64,000 bases of DNA from Prodigiosinella confusarubida (GCF_002847015.1 NZ_CP025085.1:496001-560000); one strand, 5' to 3'; shown: positions 35,379 through 48,799, counted from the stretch's first letter. Numbers and translations: made by a program. The notes: a model not told the origin generated them from the letters alone.

Positions 35379-35459
35379 ACATCATGTCGGCTTCGCTGAC
35401 GCGCGCTCTGTTTTCATCAGACAATCTGTGTGAGCACTTCACACAACGGCTATCTTTGG

Positions 35460-37002
<1,543 letters not shown>

Positions 37003-37152
37003 AAGATTTGTTTGATGTGCTTCCGAAGAAGCGATGCTCAAAGAATTTATAACTGTCTATTCGTAATGAATTTACTGTCAGTCACTCTTCAAGTCTTTTC
37101 GTATTGATTACGATAGGGTCCTGTGAGTGCCCACACAGATTGTCTGATTATA

Positions 37153-37164
37153 TTGTTAAAGAGC
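37153..37164 (-). promoter_or_regulatory. rrn leader boxA antitermination site
   Basis: GCTCTTTAACAA on the minus strand, matching the enterobacterial boxA that loads NusB-S10 and the antitermination complex. Lies between promoter P2 and 16S. Confidence 0.85.
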
Positions 37165-37200
37165 GTTCGTCGCGGCGCTGCCGCCGACGTGAGGTCGCGT

Positions 37201-37228
37201 ATACTACGCCATCCTCTTGCAGAGTCAA
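37201..37228 (-). promoter_or_regulatory. rrn promoter P2
   Basis: Minus strand -35 TTGACT (37228-37223), 16-base spacer, -10 TAGTAT (37206-37201), then GC-rich ACGCGACC. Lies about 95 bases downstream of P1, the usual spacing. Confidence 0.87.
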
Positions 37229-37297
37229 CGAATAATTCGTTTTTCCCGGCCTGACTCTGTGTTGTGTTGTTCACCAGCACCGGGTCAGTGGAGGCGC

Positions 37298-37325
37298 ATT
37301 ATAGGCACTTCTCCTGGCCTGACAA
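37298..37325 (-). promoter_or_regulatory. rrn promoter P1
   Basis: Minus strand -35 TTGTCA (37325-37320), 16-base spacer, perfect -10 TATAAT (37303-37298), discriminator GCGCC typical of ppGpp/DksA control. An A/T-rich UP-element region lies upstream (37333-37372). Fis sites at the usual distances would reach the end of rbsR. Confidence 0.92.
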
Positions 37326-37437
37326 GGGGTAATTGCAAAAAAAATCACAAGTGCGTTTTTTTTCACCGATACGCGGGAATAAACCACGTTATGCTGATCT
37401 TTTCAGTGCTTATAGCGGAGTATATGAGGAGAATGAC

Positions 37438-38439
37438 TTACCGTTTACCAACGGATTCTCGAACTATCAATTCTGGTGTAAGAACCAGGACATTCGGCTC
37501 AGTATCAGGATGTTCCAACCGATGTAGTAGCGTATCTATCGCCAGTTCACCCAGCTCATCCTTTGGCTGATGAATCGTCGTCAAAGGCGGTGACATATAA
37601 CGGGCCAGTTCAATATCATCATATCCTACGACAGACATATCATCAGGAACAGAGAGCCCCGCCTGATACAAAGCATGGTAAACACCAACAGCCATTGCAT
37701 CATTACTGGTAAATACGGCATCAGGTCGATCTTTTAACAACAGCAGTTGCTGCATAGCGCGAAAACCAGTTTCGAACTCAAAATCACCAACCACCACATA
37801 ATCATCAAAAACGGATAATCCTGCCTGATTCATCGCATTGCGATACCCCACAAGTCGGTTATAGGCGGTTGTCTTATCTTGCGGCCCGGCAATGCAGGCT
37901 ATTTTCTGGTAGCCTTGCGAAATAAGATAGTTTGTTGCCATCTCTCCACCCTGTAGAGAGTTGTCCTTAATGACGTCACTGCTCCCTTCAAAAGGTGCCC
38001 AGTCCATCATCACTGTAGGTATTGACGGGTAGCGGCGAAGAATATCCGGTGACGGCATATGACTTTCAGTGCACATAAGCAGTAATCCATCGACCCGCTT
38101 TTGTAGCAATGTTTCCAAACTGCGGCTCATGCGGTCATGATCACCTTCGGTATTACATAGAATCAGACTATATCCGCGTTCATAACAACAACGCTCTACG
38201 CCACGCACTACTTCAGCATAAAACGGGTTGCTACTGGCGGTGAGTAACATTCCGATAGTTCTGGTCTGATTGATCTTAAGGCTGCGAGCCACCGCCGACG
38301 GCGCATAATTCAACTGATCGACCACATTCATCACTTTGTTACGAATTGCATCGCTGACAAAGCGATTGTTATTGATAACGTGGGAAACTGTTGAAGTCGA
38401 GACCCCGGCAAGACGGGCAACATCTTTCATTGTGGTCAA
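37438..38439 (-). CDS. rbsR: Ribose operon repressor RbsR
   Basis: 333 aa (E. coli 330). LacI-family repressor released by ribose. HTH at the N-terminus ([26 protein letters not shown]), hinge helix [11 protein letters not shown], then a periplasmic-binding-protein-like effector domain with [13 protein letters not shown] and [11 protein letters not shown]. The frame starts with TTG at 38439, with GGGGTGA just upstream overlapping the rbsK stop. The ATG at 38430 is an alternative. Last gene of rbsDACBKR. Only about 110 bases separate its stop from rrn P1; hsrA and yieP, which lie here in E. coli, are absent. Confidence 0.96.
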   Translation of the reverse strand: MTTMKDVARLAGVSTSTVSHVINNNRFVSDAIRNKVMNVVDQLNYAPSAVARSLKINQTRTIGMLLTASSNPFYAEVVRGVERCCYERGYSLILCNTEGDHDRMSRSLETLLQKRVDGLLLMCTESHMPSPDILRRYPSIPTVMMDWAPFEGSSDVIKDNSLQGGEMATNYLISQGYQKIACIAGPQDKTTAYNRLVGYRNAMNQAGLSVFDDYVVVGDFEFETGFRAMQQLLLLKDRPDAVFTSNDAMAVGVYHALYQAGLSVPDDMSVVGYDDIELARYMSPPLTTIHQPKDELGELAIDTLLHRLEHPDTEPNVLVLTPELIVRESVGKR

Positions 38440-38442
38440 AGA

Positions 38443-39369
38443 TCACCCCTGTGCTTGCAAGAAAGCATCGATCTCTTCACGCCATGGTACTGAAGGTTGT
38501 GCGCCATAACGCGTCACGGCAATAGCGGCGGCAGCATGAGCAAACCTCACCGCAGTCACCATCGGCTGTTTTTCCAGTAACGCAGTCACCAACGCACCGT
38601 TGAACGTATCACCAGCGGCGATAGTATCAACCGCTTTCACGCGAAAACCAGGAATACGTTGTCCCAGCCCCTGTTCGCTCAACCAGACGCCACGACTTCC
38701 TAATGTGATTAGTACCGTTTTAATACCTTTATCGTGCAATACCCGGGCAGCTCGCTGAGCGTCTTCTTCCGTTTCAACAGCAACACCAGTCAGGATCTGC
38801 GCTTCAGTTTCATTAGGCGTAATAATATCCACCAGCGATAACAACTCGTCTGGAAGATGACAGGCAGGCGCGGGGTTAAGAATAACCTGCGTTCCCTGTT
38901 CATGTGCCAGCCTGGCAGCGGCAGTAACGGTTTCCAACGGAGATTCCAACTGCATTAACAACGCCGATGCATCAATGATTTTTTGCTGATACAACTTGAG
39001 GTACGCTGGTGTGACGGCAGCGTTGGCTCCGGCATGAATACCGATCATATTCTCAGCTTCGCCATTAACGAAAATCAGCGCGACACCTGTCGTCTCTCCA
39101 GATATCTTTTCTACGGCAGAAACATCAATATTGTCGCTGGCAAGCTGCTGACGAATGCGAGTACCCATATCATCATCACCCACGCAGGCGATAAAAGAGA
39201 TAACTGCTCCACTGCGTCCGGCAGCTACAGCCTGATTGGCGCCTTTACCACCAAATGCCACACCATATTGCTTACCGATCACCGTTTCACCCGGCCGGGG
39301 AAACTGCTCGAGATTCAGAATATGGTCCGCATTGATACTGCCCAATACTACCAGCTTGCCTGATTTCAT
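38443..39369 (-). CDS. rbsK: Ribokinase
   Basis: 308 aa from ATG 39369 (MKSGKLVVLGSINADHILN), with GGGG nine bases upstream. A longer frame adds 12 residues. Phosphorylates ribose to ribose 5-phosphate. PfkB family motifs: GGKGANQAVAAGR near residue 40 for substrate binding, LNPAPA, and the catalytic Asp in VDTIAAGDTFNGAL. Lies 64 bases behind rbsB and 3 bases before rbsR. Confidence 0.97.
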   Translation of the reverse strand: MKSGKLVVLGSINADHILNLEQFPRPGETVIGKQYGVAFGGKGANQAVAAGRSGAVISFIACVGDDDMGTRIRQQLASDNIDVSAVEKISGETTGVALIFVNGEAENMIGIHAGANAAVTPAYLKLYQQKIIDASALLMQLESPLETVTAAARLAHEQGTQVILNPAPACHLPDELLSLVDIITPNETEAQILTGVAVETEEDAQRAARVLHDKGIKTVLITLGSRGVWLSEQGLGQRIPGFRVKAVDTIAAGDTFNGALVTALLEKQPMVTAVRFAHAAAAIAVTRYGAQPSVPWREEIDAFLQAQG

Positions 39370-39433
39370 TACGTAAAACCCCAAAGTTAATCGTGTGCCA
39401 CTCAATCAGAGTGGCACACAGCACCGCTTTTTA

Positions 39434-40321
39434 TTATTTGGTAACCAGTTTCAGATCAACAGGAATGATGGCCTGTACTTTTTCGCCTTTCAGCACTCTA
39501 TCCGCAGTTTCAACACCGATCACGCCGATCTGATCCGGACGTTGAGCTACAGTCGCTGCCATTTTGCCACTTTCAACCGCTTTAATGCCGTCTGCCGTAC
39601 CGTCAAAGCCAACAACCATGACGCCATTTTTACCCGCAATCTGCAACGCACGAATTGCACCCAATGCCATTTCGTCATTCTGAGCGAATACAGCTTGTAC
39701 ATCAGGATGCGCCGTCAGCAAGTTCTGCATTACATTCAGACCTTTGGTACGATCGAAGTCAGCTGGCTGGCTGGCCAGAATGACAAACTTGTTCTTCTCG
39801 GCTGATTTCATAAAGCCAGCACCACGTTCACGTGCGGCAGAAGTCCCGGCAAGACCTTCCAATTGAATAACTTTGGCACCTTTGCCCAGTTTTCTAGCGA
39901 TAAAATCGCCAGCAATTTTACCGCCGAATGTGTTATCAGAAGCAACATGACTTACGACTTCACCACTGGCAGCAACACGGTCTAGTGTTATCACTGGAAT
40001 CTTGGCCTTATTAGCCATTTTAACGGCGTTACCCACGGCGTCAGAATCAGTCGGGTTGATCAGTAACACTTTGGTACCACGCACGGTTAAATCCTGCACG
40101 TTGGCCAGTTCTTTAGCTGGATTGTTTTGAGAGTCCAGTACAACCAGGTTATAACCCAGTTTATCCGCTTCTTTTTGCGCTCCGTCTTTCAATGAAACAA
40201 AGAAAGGGTTATTTAACGTAGAAATCACCAGGGCAATAGTATCCTTTGCCATAGCGTTGGTACTGACCGTAGCACTCAGAGCAATAGCGGAAACTAGAGT
40301 AGCAAGCTTCTTTAAATTCAT
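39434..40321 (-). CDS. rbsB: Ribose ABC transporter substrate-binding protein
   Basis: 295 aa (E. coli 296). Periplasmic ribose receptor, also a chemotaxis ligand carrier for Trg. Signal peptide [19 protein letters not shown] with cleavage after NAMA (residue 25). Mature ligand-binding protein begins [16 protein letters not shown]. Hinge and ligand residues ([27 protein letters not shown]) are conserved. Works with RbsC and RbsA. Confidence 0.97.
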   Translation of the reverse strand: MNLKKLATLVSAIALSATVSTNAMAKDTIALVISTLNNPFFVSLKDGAQKEADKLGYNLVVLDSQNNPAKELANVQDLTVRGTKVLLINPTDSDAVGNAVKMANKAKIPVITLDRVAASGEVVSHVASDNTFGGKIAGDFIARKLGKGAKVIQLEGLAGTSAARERGAGFMKSAEKNKFVILASQPADFDRTKGLNVMQNLLTAHPDVQAVFAQNDEMALGAIRALQIAGKNGVMVVGFDGTADGIKAVESGKMAATVAQRPDQIGVIGVETADRVLKGEKVQAIIPVDLKLVTK

Positions 40322-40346
40322 ATCTCAATTCCTGTGTGAATGAAGG

Positions 40347-41315
40347 TTATTTACTGCTTTTGTTATCTACCAAAACCGCCAGCAAAATAACGACTGCCTT
40401 GACGATCATCTGATAGTAAGAAGAAACACCTAATAGATTTAGTCCGTTATTCAAAAACCCTAAAATCAGGGCACCAATTAAGGTTCCAAATACACGCCCT
40501 TTACCACCAGACAAACTGGTACCACCCAGCACAACCGCCGCAATGGCGTCCAGCTCATAACCCGTCCCTGCCGTTGGCTGAGCCGAAGACAAACGGGCAA
40601 CTTCGATAATACCCGCCAGCGCCGATAACAGACCGCACAATGAATAGACGACAATTTTAACCTTGTCGACACTAATCCCTGAAAGACGGGTCGCCGCTTC
40701 ATTACCACCCAACGCATAGATATAACGCCCAATGCGGGTATGGTGCAGCATGTACCAGGCAGCAAGGAATACCACCGCCATAATCCAGATTGGCGTAGGT
40801 ACACCTAAAGGACGCCCGATGCCAAACCAGCCTAACGCATCTGCTTGTGCAGAAAAACCGGTATTAATAGGACTTCCGCTGGTATACACCATGGTGACAC
40901 CACGCAGCAGCATCATCATCACCAGCGTAGCGATAAACGCCTGAACCCGACCTTTGGCGACAATAACTCCGGTACCGGCGCCAATCACTGCCCCGAGTGC
41001 CAGCGCACTGAATATAGCAACCAGCGCATTGATTTCCATCCCGACAATTGAAGCGGCAACAGCGCCAGTCAGCGCCAATAGCGAACCGACTGAAAGATCA
41101 ATACCCGATGTCAGGATAACCAGCGTCATTCCCACAGCCATGATGGCGTTAACAGAAGTTTGCTGCAGAATATTGAACAGATTATTCAGCGTAAAAAAAT
41201 TGGGACTCATCGAGGAAACCACAGCGATAAGAATCAACAGGGCAATCAACGATTTTTGTTCCAGCAGCCACTCTTTGCTGAACCAGCTTTTTGCTGTAAC
41301 AGATTGGGAATTCAT
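40347..41315 (-). CDS. rbsC: Ribose ABC transporter permease
   Basis: 322 aa from ATG 41315 (MNSQSVTAKSW), preceded by AGGAG; E. coli is 321. A longer frame reaches into rbsA and is rejected. Multi-pass inner-membrane protein of the BPD_transp_2 family, with about ten hydrophobic segments and the typical MTLVILTSGIDLSVGS and LDAIAAVVLGGTSLSGGKG motifs. Lies 7 bases behind rbsA. Confidence 0.97.
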   Translation of the reverse strand: MNSQSVTAKSWFSKEWLLEQKSLIALLILIAVVSSMSPNFFTLNNLFNILQQTSVNAIMAVGMTLVILTSGIDLSVGSLLALTGAVAASIVGMEINALVAIFSALALGAVIGAGTGVIVAKGRVQAFIATLVMMMLLRGVTMVYTSGSPINTGFSAQADALGWFGIGRPLGVPTPIWIMAVVFLAAWYMLHHTRIGRYIYALGGNEAATRLSGISVDKVKIVVYSLCGLLSALAGIIEVARLSSAQPTAGTGYELDAIAAVVLGGTSLSGGKGRVFGTLIGALILGFLNNGLNLLGVSSYYQMIVKAVVILLAVLVDNKSSK

Positions 41316-41322
41316 ATGTGAT

Positions 41323-42828
41323 TTACTCCTGCTTTGCGCCGTATTGCTTACCAACGGCCGCAGCCATCAGCGTTTCCTGGGTAGCTTGCTCAATCGGGAA
41401 TTCACCGCTCAGGCAGCCTTCATGCATAACAATAATGCGATCGCTAATACCTAAAATTTCAGGCATTTCCGATGACACCAGAATGATACTCAGCCCTTCT
41501 TGTTTGAATTGATTGATTAGCTGATAGATTTCCTTCTTTGCCCCAACATCCACACCGCGGGTAGGTTCATCAAGGATCAATACTTTCGGTCGCGTCATCA
41601 AACCACGGGCAATGGCGACCTTCTGCTGGTTACCACCGGACAACAGACCGATAGTCTGCTCCATTGTCGGCGTACGAATATTGAACATCCGGATAAAATC
41701 ACTGACTGCCTGTTGTTCCTTGGCATGCTTGAGTGAACCACCTTTTCGGCTGAAGTAACGTAATGCCGTCAACGACATATTCTCTTTCACCGACATGCCT
41801 AACACCAAACCATCACGTTTGCGGTCTTCAGAAATGTAGACGATCCCATTTACCAACCCATCTTGTGGCGAATGGGTAATAATTTCACGCCCATCAAGGA
41901 ACACAGAACCGTGGGTACGGGGTAATGCGCCATAAAGAATTTTCATCAACTCGGTACGGCCGGCACCCATCAATCCCGCTACACCAAGAATTTCACCTTT
42001 ACGCAGCGAAAAGCTTACATTTTTTGCGCCGGGACCAGAAAGCTCAGTCACCTGCAAGCGCACGTCACCGGGTGCCTGATCAAGCCGCGGATATTGATCT
42101 TCCAACTTGCGGCCCACCATCATTTCGATAAGAGCGTCTTCCTGTAAATCATTGACCGGGCTCTCACCGATAAACTGACCGTCACGGAATACCGTGACGT
42201 CGTCGCAGATTTCAAAGATTTCTTTCAGGCGATGAGAGATGTAAACAATGCCGCAACCATGGGACTGAAGCTCTTTAATCACTTTGAACAAGGAGGCCGT
42301 TTCAGTATCCGTCAACGCATCGGTCGGTTCATCCATAATGATGACTTTGGATTCGAAGCTTAATACCTTGGCAATCTCCACCATTTGTTGCTCACCAATG
42401 GAGAGATCTCCCACCAGACGACGGCTGTCATAACGCAGATTAAGACGCTGAAGCAGTTTATTTGCCTCAGCATACATCTGCGGCCAGTCGATACGACCAA
42501 AACGATTAGTAAATTCACGACCCAAAAAAATATTTTCTGCAATCGTCAGTTGGGGAATCAGGTTTAACTCCTGATGGATAATCCCTATACCCGCTTCCTG
42601 AGATGCTTTAGGGCCGCTGAAATCCACTTCCTTGCCCAAGAAATGAATACTACCCGCATCTTTACGATAGATACCGGTTAGTACTTTCATCATGGTGGAC
42701 TTACCGGCGCCATTTTCTCCCACCAACGCCATTACTTTACCGGGATAGACATTCAGGGCTGCGCCTGAAAGTGCCTTCACACCGGGGAAGGTTTTGGTGA
42801 TGCCTTGCAATTGCAGTAAAGGTTGCAT
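41323..42828 (-). CDS. rbsA: Ribose ABC transporter ATP-binding protein
   Basis: 501 aa. Double ATPase of the sugar ABC family. First half: Walker [10 protein letters not shown] near residue 37, signature LSIGEQQ, Walker B VIIMDEPT. Second half: degenerate Walker [10 protein letters not shown], but intact LSGGNQQK and [12 protein letters not shown], the asymmetry normal for RbsA. Lies 7 bases behind rbsD. Confidence 0.97.
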   Translation of the reverse strand: MQPLLQLQGITKTFPGVKALSGAALNVYPGKVMALVGENGAGKSTMMKVLTGIYRKDAGSIHFLGKEVDFSGPKASQEAGIGIIHQELNLIPQLTIAENIFLGREFTNRFGRIDWPQMYAEANKLLQRLNLRYDSRRLVGDLSIGEQQMVEIAKVLSFESKVIIMDEPTDALTDTETASLFKVIKELQSHGCGIVYISHRLKEIFEICDDVTVFRDGQFIGESPVNDLQEDALIEMMVGRKLEDQYPRLDQAPGDVRLQVTELSGPGAKNVSFSLRKGEILGVAGLMGAGRTELMKILYGALPRTHGSVFLDGREIITHSPQDGLVNGIVYISEDRKRDGLVLGMSVKENMSLTALRYFSRKGGSLKHAKEQQAVSDFIRMFNIRTPTMEQTIGLLSGGNQQKVAIARGLMTRPKVLILDEPTRGVDVGAKKEIYQLINQFKQEGLSIILVSSEMPEILGISDRIIVMHEGCLSGEFPIEQATQETLMAAAVGKQYGAKQE

Positions 42829-42835
42829 CTATGCC

Positions 42836-43255
42836 TCAGAACGTTACGCCAGCACAAAGGATCACATTCGCATAGGGAGAGCACTCTCCGCTGCGAATAA
42901 TAGCCCGGCTTTTCCCACTTTGTTTTTTAAAATCTTCATGACTTATGTAATGCAATGAAATTAAGTTTCCCTGGTGTAGCTCAAGTTGTTTCAAATGATT
43001 AAGCAGTGCGTCATGGAGTTGTGGATTTTTCTCGATAATTTCTTCGGCCAGAATGGCCGCCTCAACCTGCATCTCTGTTGTTACCACTTCAAGTATCTGC
43101 AAAAAAGTAGGTACATTGTGGGTTAATGCCAGATCGATACGGGTCGTCATTTCCGGAATGGGTAACCCCGCATCCCCAATCACAATTTGATCGGTATGCC
43201 CAAGCCGGGAAATAACAGAAGAAACTTCGGAATTTAGCAACGCACCTTTTTTCAT
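42836..43255 (-). CDS. rbsD: D-ribose pyranase
   Basis: 139 aa, the E. coli length. Converts beta-pyranose ribose to the furanose form used by ribokinase. Catalytic His20 in RLGHTD and the C-terminal [19 protein letters not shown] are conserved. First gene of the rbs operon, under two RbsR-type operators. Confidence 0.97.
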   Translation of the reverse strand: MKKGALLNSEVSSVISRLGHTDQIVIGDAGLPIPEMTTRIDLALTHNVPTFLQILEVVTTEMQVEAAILAEEIIEKNPQLHDALLNHLKQLELHQGNLISLHYISHEDFKKQSGKSRAIIRSGECSPYANVILCAGVTF

Positions 43256-43270
43256 ATTCTATATCCTAAC

Positions 43271-43286
43271 AGCGAAACGTTTCGCT
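43271..43286. promoter_or_regulatory. RbsR operator, proximal
   Basis: Perfect 16-bp palindrome AGCGAAACGTTTCGCT, the known RbsR recognition sequence. It lies just downstream of the -10, about 16 bases before rbsD, where it would block initiation. Confidence 0.92.
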
Positions 43287-43294
43287 TCCAGGAT

Positions 43295-43322
43295 AGTGTA
43301 AAAAAACATCGCCAGAAGGCAA
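43295..43322 (-). promoter_or_regulatory. rbs promoter
   Basis: Minus strand -35 TTGCCT (43322-43317), 16-base spacer, -10 TACACT (43300-43295). Placed between the two RbsR operators. Confidence 0.7.
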
Positions 43323-43349
43323 CGATAATATTATCAAAATGTGATCATC

Positions 43350-43365
43350 ATCGAAACGTTTCGCT
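43350..43365. promoter_or_regulatory. RbsR operator, distal
   Basis: ATCGAAACGTTTCGCT, a second copy of the operator with a perfect CGAAACGTTTCG core, centred 79 bp upstream of the first. A half CRP site (TGTGA, 43340-43344) lies next to it. Two operators could bind two dimers or loop. Confidence 0.8.
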
Positions 43366-43462
43366 TGTTCAACAAAAGTAAGAACCGGAGTGTCTGAATA
43401 TGAAAAGTAATGCGTTAATCGTCTGGTAAGCAGTAAGACTGGTAATTATGGATTAATAAAAT

Positions 43463-43487
43463 AACCGTGCCGGGGGATGGCACGGTT
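43463..43487 (-). terminator. kup terminator
   Basis: 9-bp stem AACCGTGCC / GGCACGGTT with a 7-base loop, followed on the minus strand by ATTTTATTAAT. It is 48 bases behind the kup stop. Confidence 0.75.
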
Positions 43488-43534
43488 CACGCAAATAGGG
43501 GGCATTCACATCATTTTTACGTTCGACTCACTTG

Positions 43535-45403
43535 TCATATTTCCACCTGAATACCCAATTCAATCAATCGGTTAGGTGGTATTTCAAACTGATCAGCAGC
43601 GCGTAGCGCATTACGGCTCAGCATCATGAACAATTTACCACGCAAGCGCAGATACCATGGACGTTTCCCCATACTCAACGATTCATTAGACAGGAAAAAA
43701 GTGGTTTCCATCATTTGACAGGTTAAGCCATCTTGCCAGCAACGGTGGAAGACCTCTTCCACATTAGGTGTTTCACGCCAACCGTAACTGGCAATCACAC
43801 GCCAGAATGAGGCGGATAGCTGTTCCACTGATACCCGTTTGGCATTATGTACATAAGGTGCATCTTCCGTCCTGATGGTCATCAATACTACGCGTTCATG
43901 TAATATCTTGTTATGTTTCAGGTTATGCAACAGTGCAAAAGGAATCACATGAGTAGCGCGGGAAAGATAGACAGCGGTTCCTGGCACGCGCACTGGCGGA
44001 TTCTTCTCCAGTGAAACAATCATCGCATCCAGTGAGTTTCCATGCTCATGAATACGACGCAACAAGCCAAAGCGTTCGCTTTTCCAGGTCGTCATGATGA
44101 TAAACATCACCAATCCCAACGTCAGAGGTAGCCAGCCACCGGAAACAATCTTGCTCATATTAGCCAGGAACATGGGCAAATCGATCATCAATAATACGAC
44201 TAGCAACAACCACACAAGATAGCGATACCAGTGCCAGTTTTTGATTGCCACGGTACAGGAAAGAATACTGGTCAACACCATCGTACCCGTCACCGCGATA
44301 CCATATGCGGCCGCCAGATTACTGGAGTGTTCAAAGCTGACAATCACAATGACCACAGCGATATATAACAACCAGTTAACTGCCGGAATATAAATCTGCC
44401 CGGATTCCATGTCAGAGGTATGAACAATACGCATTGGCGGTAAATAGCCAAGTCGAACCGCCTGACGAGTTAAGGAAAACACGCCGGAAATCACTGCCTG
44501 AGATGCAATGATGGTTGCCAAGGTTGCCAGAATCAATAACGGTATCAATGCCCAGTCAGGTGCCAGAAGGAAAAATGGGTTTTTGATGGCATCAGGGTCT
44601 TTCAGCAGTAACGCTCCTTGCCCGAAATAATTCAACACTAGTGAAGGCAGTACTGCCGAAAACCAGGCAATACGAATGGGTAATTTACCAAAGTGTCCCA
44701 TATCGGCATAAAGGGCTTCCACCCCGGTAATAGCAAGTACCACGGCACCAAGCGCGAAAAAAGCCACCAACTTATATTCAATAAAAAAGTTAATCGCCCA
44801 TTTAGGATTCAGCGCCCGTAACACTTCTGGATTGGCGATAACACCGCGGGCACCAAGAATTCCCAGAGACAAAAACCACAGTAGCATCACCGGGGCAAAC
44901 AATTTTCCCACGCTTCCAGTCCCATGTTTCTGAATCATAAACAACAATGTCAGTACAACAACGGAAATGGGGATAATGTAAGAATCCAGAGAAGGGGCAG
45001 CAATATCCAGACCTTCAATCGCTGACAGCACTGAAATAGCCGGTGTAATAACAACCTCTCCATAAAAAAAACTGCCACCGATCAAGCCCATGATCACTAG
45101 CACAGAGGTCATTCGATCTGATGTGTTTCGCCCGGCGAGAGACATTAACGTCAGTATGCCACCTTCACCCGCATTATCCGCACGCATCACATAGGTGAGA
45201 TATTTCAGGGACACGACCAGAATCAAAAGCCAAAAAATCAGAGAGAGAAAACCGAATACGGAATCAGGTTCAACCCCAAAACCAAACTGTCCGGACAGAC
45301 ACTCTCGAAGCGTATACAGAGGGCTGGTACCAATATCACCATAGACCACCCCAATCGCAGCCAGCGTTATTGCCGGAAGTGAACGTTTATGTTCAGAACT
45401 CAT
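43535..45403 (-). CDS. kup: Low-affinity potassium transporter Kup
   Basis: 622 aa, the E. coli length. KUP/HAK/KT proton-coupled K+ importer of the inner membrane. Starts with [26 protein letters not shown], the first transmembrane segment with the selectivity-related [10 protein letters not shown] motif. About 12 hydrophobic segments follow, up to residue 445. The cytoplasmic C-terminal domain ends [17 protein letters not shown]. Divergent from ravA; transcribed toward rbs but separated by its own terminator. Confidence 0.97.
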   Translation of the reverse strand: MSSEHKRSLPAITLAAIGVVYGDIGTSPLYTLRECLSGQFGFGVEPDSVFGFLSLIFWLLILVVSLKYLTYVMRADNAGEGGILTLMSLAGRNTSDRMTSVLVIMGLIGGSFFYGEVVITPAISVLSAIEGLDIAAPSLDSYIIPISVVVLTLLFMIQKHGTGSVGKLFAPVMLLWFLSLGILGARGVIANPEVLRALNPKWAINFFIEYKLVAFFALGAVVLAITGVEALYADMGHFGKLPIRIAWFSAVLPSLVLNYFGQGALLLKDPDAIKNPFFLLAPDWALIPLLILATLATIIASQAVISGVFSLTRQAVRLGYLPPMRIVHTSDMESGQIYIPAVNWLLYIAVVIVIVSFEHSSNLAAAYGIAVTGTMVLTSILSCTVAIKNWHWYRYLVWLLLVVLLMIDLPMFLANMSKIVSGGWLPLTLGLVMFIIMTTWKSERFGLLRRIHEHGNSLDAMIVSLEKNPPVRVPGTAVYLSRATHVIPFALLHNLKHNKILHERVVLMTIRTEDAPYVHNAKRVSVEQLSASFWRVIASYGWRETPNVEEVFHRCWQDGLTCQMMETTFFLSNESLSMGKRPWYLRLRGKLFMMLSRNALRAADQFEIPPNRLIELGIQVEI

Positions 45404-45660
45404 AAACCTTGTCTTCTGTTATTAATTTATTAACGAATCGGACCATTCCTGGTTGCACTAGCCCGAAAACGCACAGTATGCACAAATCGCCGCAAAAACC
45501 TATTTTTTAAATTACCGTTTGCCTATTTGGTAAGGAACCTTTATTGATTAACGTCACTAACAGTGCCAATAATCAACAAACAGAGTATGAGTAAAAAGTA
45601 GTCTTTTGACGTTTATTTTTGCACTTCCTGGCTGCAACACACGGGAACGATGGATTAATT

Positions 45661-47157
45661 ATGATACAGCCCACAGCACTGGCTGACAGAATTGCTCGAC
45701 TCAGCCACGCCCTTGAACACGGTCTTTATGAACGGCAGCACGCCATTCGTCTATGCCTTCTGGCTGCGCTAAGCGGCGAGAGCGTCTTTTTATTAGGCCC
45801 TCCCGGGATAGCAAAGAGTCTGATAGCCAGGCGTCTTAAATATGCCTTTAAACACGCTATTGCCTTTGAATATCTGATGACTCGCTTCTCTACACCAGAA
45901 GAAGTATTCGGTCCGCTATCTATTCAGGCATTGAAAGATGAAGGACGCTATCAGCGTTTGACGACCGGTTATCTGCCGGAAGCTGAAATCGTCTTTCTGG
46001 ATGAAATATGGAAAGCGGGCCCCGCCATTCTGAACACCTTGCTAACAGCAATAAATGAACGCCGTTTTCGCAATGGTAATAGTGAAGATCCCATTCCTAT
46101 GCGCTTATTGGTTACCGCATCCAATGAATTACCTGAAGCCGACAACAGCCTGGAAGCATTGTATGACCGCATGCTTATCCGCCTGTGGCTTGATCGGGTG
46201 CAGGACAAACATAATTTCCTCGCATTACTCACCAGCAACAGTAATGACAACGAAAATCCGGTCAGCGCTGGGCTTAGCGTCAGCGATGAAGAATACCACC
46301 AATGGCAGTCCGATATCGATAACATCCCTTTACCGGGGATTTGTTTTGAGCTGATTTACCAGTTGCGCCAACAACTGGAAACGCAGGAAAACGCCCCTTA
46401 TATCTCTGATCGGCGATGGAAAAAAGCAATTCGCCTGTTGAAGGCCTGTGCCTTTTTCAGTGGTCGTGAATCAATTACATCTGTGGATATCATCCTGCTG
46501 AAAGACTGTTTATGGCACGATCTTGACTCACTCCATCTGGTGGAGCAACAGTTAGAGTTGTTGATGACTGAACAATCCTATCAACAACGGACATTGCTGT
46601 TCCGGTTGCAGCAATTAAATGCAAAGCGTCAGCAATATCAACAACAACAGAGTGAGTTGCAGGCATTCAGAGTTGAAAAACAAGGTTCTTTCTTTGGCAG
46701 AACACCACATTACACGCTACCGGATACCATAACAACGCCGACACTCACGTTGGTACTGCAAAAACCGTTGATTATCAAGGATCACACTGTAACCCATGTG
46801 ATTATAGACAGAGAAAAACTAACCAGTTGGTTGCAAAAAGGTGGTGAAATCCGCGGTAAACTGAATAACGTAGGGTTTAGTCAGCAGTTGGATATGCTGG
46901 TGGACGAACATCAGTATCTGATCATCAGGGATATCAGCTTGCAAAGTTCAATTTTATCGCTACCAGATAAAATAAATTGTACTCTGCCGGAAGATATCGC
47001 TCAGGAATACGAAACGCTGAAAATTCAATTACAGGAACAACGGCGACTATTTGAACGACATCAACCTTGTTTGTTTGTCCCTCAAGAGTGGTTGGCAAAG
47101 ATTGAAGAAAGTCTGCAACAGGTCAATGAACAGATAGAACAGTCACAACGGGAGTAA
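45661..47157 (+). CDS. ravA: MoxR-type AAA+ ATPase RavA
   Basis: 498 aa from ATG 45661, the E. coli length; an upstream in-frame ATG adds 14 unrelated residues. Hexameric ATPase that binds the lysine decarboxylase LdcI and works with ViaA at the membrane and on respiratory complexes. Walker A GPPGIAKS (46-53), Walker B VFLDE (111-115), sensor [10 protein letters not shown], Arg finger region ALYDRML. The C-terminal part is the LARA/triple-helical domain and is the least conserved. ViaA begins five bases after its stop. Confidence 0.96.
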   Translation: MIQPTALADRIARLSHALEHGLYERQHAIRLCLLAALSGESVFLLGPPGIAKSLIARRLKYAFKHAIAFEYLMTRFSTPEEVFGPLSIQALKDEGRYQRLTTGYLPEAEIVFLDEIWKAGPAILNTLLTAINERRFRNGNSEDPIPMRLLVTASNELPEADNSLEALYDRMLIRLWLDRVQDKHNFLALLTSNSNDNENPVSAGLSVSDEEYHQWQSDIDNIPLPGICFELIYQLRQQLETQENAPYISDRRWKKAIRLLKACAFFSGRESITSVDIILLKDCLWHDLDSLHLVEQQLELLMTEQSYQQRTLLFRLQQLNAKRQQYQQQQSELQAFRVEKQGSFFGRTPHYTLPDTITTPTLTLVLQKPLIIKDHTVTHVIIDREKLTSWLQKGGEIRGKLNNVGFSQQLDMLVDEHQYLIIRDISLQSSILSLPDKINCTLPEDIAQEYETLKIQLQEQRRLFERHQPCLFVPQEWLAKIEESLQQVNEQIEQSQRE

Positions 47158-47162
47158 AAACA

Positions 47163-48638
47163 ATGCTGACGCTGGAATCTTTAGAGATGCTATTGTCCAT
47201 TGATGAAAACGATCTGTTGGATGATCTCATTGCCACACTGCTGGCTACGCCTCAGTTTGTGATGTATTTCGAAAAGTATCCTCGTCTGAAAAAAGCACTA
47301 TTGAACGATCTTCCAATGTGGAAGGATAACCTCAAACAGCGGTTGCGCAGCACTCAGACGCCTCCAGATCTGGAAAAAGAGTTCAATTGTTATCAAAACA
47401 CCCGGTTAGCCAGCAGCCAGACATTTCAAGCCAGTCTACCGAAAATAATGTCCATGCTGAACACGGTAGATTCACCGTTTTTCTCTCCGGCAGATAAACT
47501 GATTAACACACCCGAACGCCAGATTGAACAAAAAATAACCAGCGGTTTGCACTCTTTATTTATGCAGCGATGGCATGTCAGCCTGACATTGCAAACACTG
47601 ACTCTGCACCAGCAGATAATGGAACAGGAACGGGATAATCTGCTGGATGAACTACAGCGGCGTTTAACTCTGAGCGGAGCGCTAGAACCCATTCTGGCTG
47701 AAAATGAAACCGCCGCGGGTCGATTGTGGGATCTCAGTGCCAGTAAGCTGATAAAAACCGATCTCAAAGCGCTGCTGGATATTGGCAACTTCCTGAAACA
47801 ACAGCCAGAACTACAACGTTTGGCGGAAAGACTGGGTCGCAGCCAGGAAACAAAATCCATCCTGAGTCACGATGCGCAAAAAGAGGAATTCCGAGTGATG
47901 GTTCGGGAACTCGCCACCCTACCCGAACAGGTGAACGGCATTCATCAGAGCGACGATATTCTGCGGCTATTACCCACCGAACTCTCCACCGTGGGTATCG
48001 ACGAACTGGAATACGAATTTTACCGGCGACTTCTGGAACACCAACTGTTGACCTATCGCCTGCAGGGTGAAAACTGGCGTGAAAAAATAGTAGAACGACC
48101 CGTAATCCATCAACAGAATGAACAACAACCTCGAGGGCCATTTATCGTCTGTGTCGATACCTCTGGTTCTATGGGGGGATTTAACGAACGCTGCGCAAAA
48201 GCATTTTGTCTGGCTTTGATGAGAGTGGCTCTGGCGGATAATCGCCGTTGTTATATTATGTTGTTCTCTAACGAGATAATAAGTTACGAATTGACTTCAG
48301 CAGACGGAATTGAACAGGTAATTCGTTTTCTTAATCAAACATTTCGCGGCGGTACCGATCTGACGAACTGTATAACAACACTAATGGATAAAATGAACGA
48401 TTCATCATGGCGGGATGCCGATGCCGTCATTATTTCTGATTTTATTGCTCAGAGATTGCCTGACGATGTCATCAATAAAGTCAGACGCCGCCAGCAACAA
48501 CTTCATCACCGTTTCCACGCTGTCGCTATGTCCGATCACGGTAAGCCTGGAATATTACGGATATTCGATCATATCTGGCGCTTCGATACCGGCTTGAAAA
48601 GCCGTCTTTTGCGTCGTTTCCATCATGAAAAAAAATAA
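47163..48638 (+). CDS. viaA: VWA-domain protein ViaA
   Basis: 491 aa (E. coli 483). Partner of RavA. The N-terminal half is helical. The C-terminal von Willebrand A domain has a complete MIDAS: DTSGS at 332-336, the Thr in FRGGTDL and the Asp in ADAVIISDF. Sits directly behind ravA, so the two are cotranscribed. The C-terminus is slightly longer than in E. coli (RRFHHEKK). No odd feature. Confidence 0.96.
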   Translation: MLTLESLEMLLSIDENDLLDDLIATLLATPQFVMYFEKYPRLKKALLNDLPMWKDNLKQRLRSTQTPPDLEKEFNCYQNTRLASSQTFQASLPKIMSMLNTVDSPFFSPADKLINTPERQIEQKITSGLHSLFMQRWHVSLTLQTLTLHQQIMEQERDNLLDELQRRLTLSGALEPILAENETAAGRLWDLSASKLIKTDLKALLDIGNFLKQQPELQRLAERLGRSQETKSILSHDAQKEEFRVMVRELATLPEQVNGIHQSDDILRLLPTELSTVGIDELEYEFYRRLLEHQLLTYRLQGENWREKIVERPVIHQQNEQQPRGPFIVCVDTSGSMGGFNERCAKAFCLALMRVALADNRRCYIMLFSNEIISYELTSADGIEQVIRFLNQTFRGGTDLTNCITTLMDKMNDSSWRDADAVIISDFIAQRLPDDVINKVRRRQQQLHHRFHAVAMSDHGKPGILRIFDHIWRFDTGLKSRLLRRFHHEKK

Positions 48639-48799
48639 TTCGTTGCTTATTACTTATAAACAAGTTTCAGCATTTATTGTGCTTATTGTTTAATGGACTC
48701 ACTCTTTCTTTAACGAAAAAAAAATTATTCGCTATAAACATTGATCAATCATACTGTAAGCAGTAAATGCACCCAAACAGTAAGCAAAGAGTCTATTTC

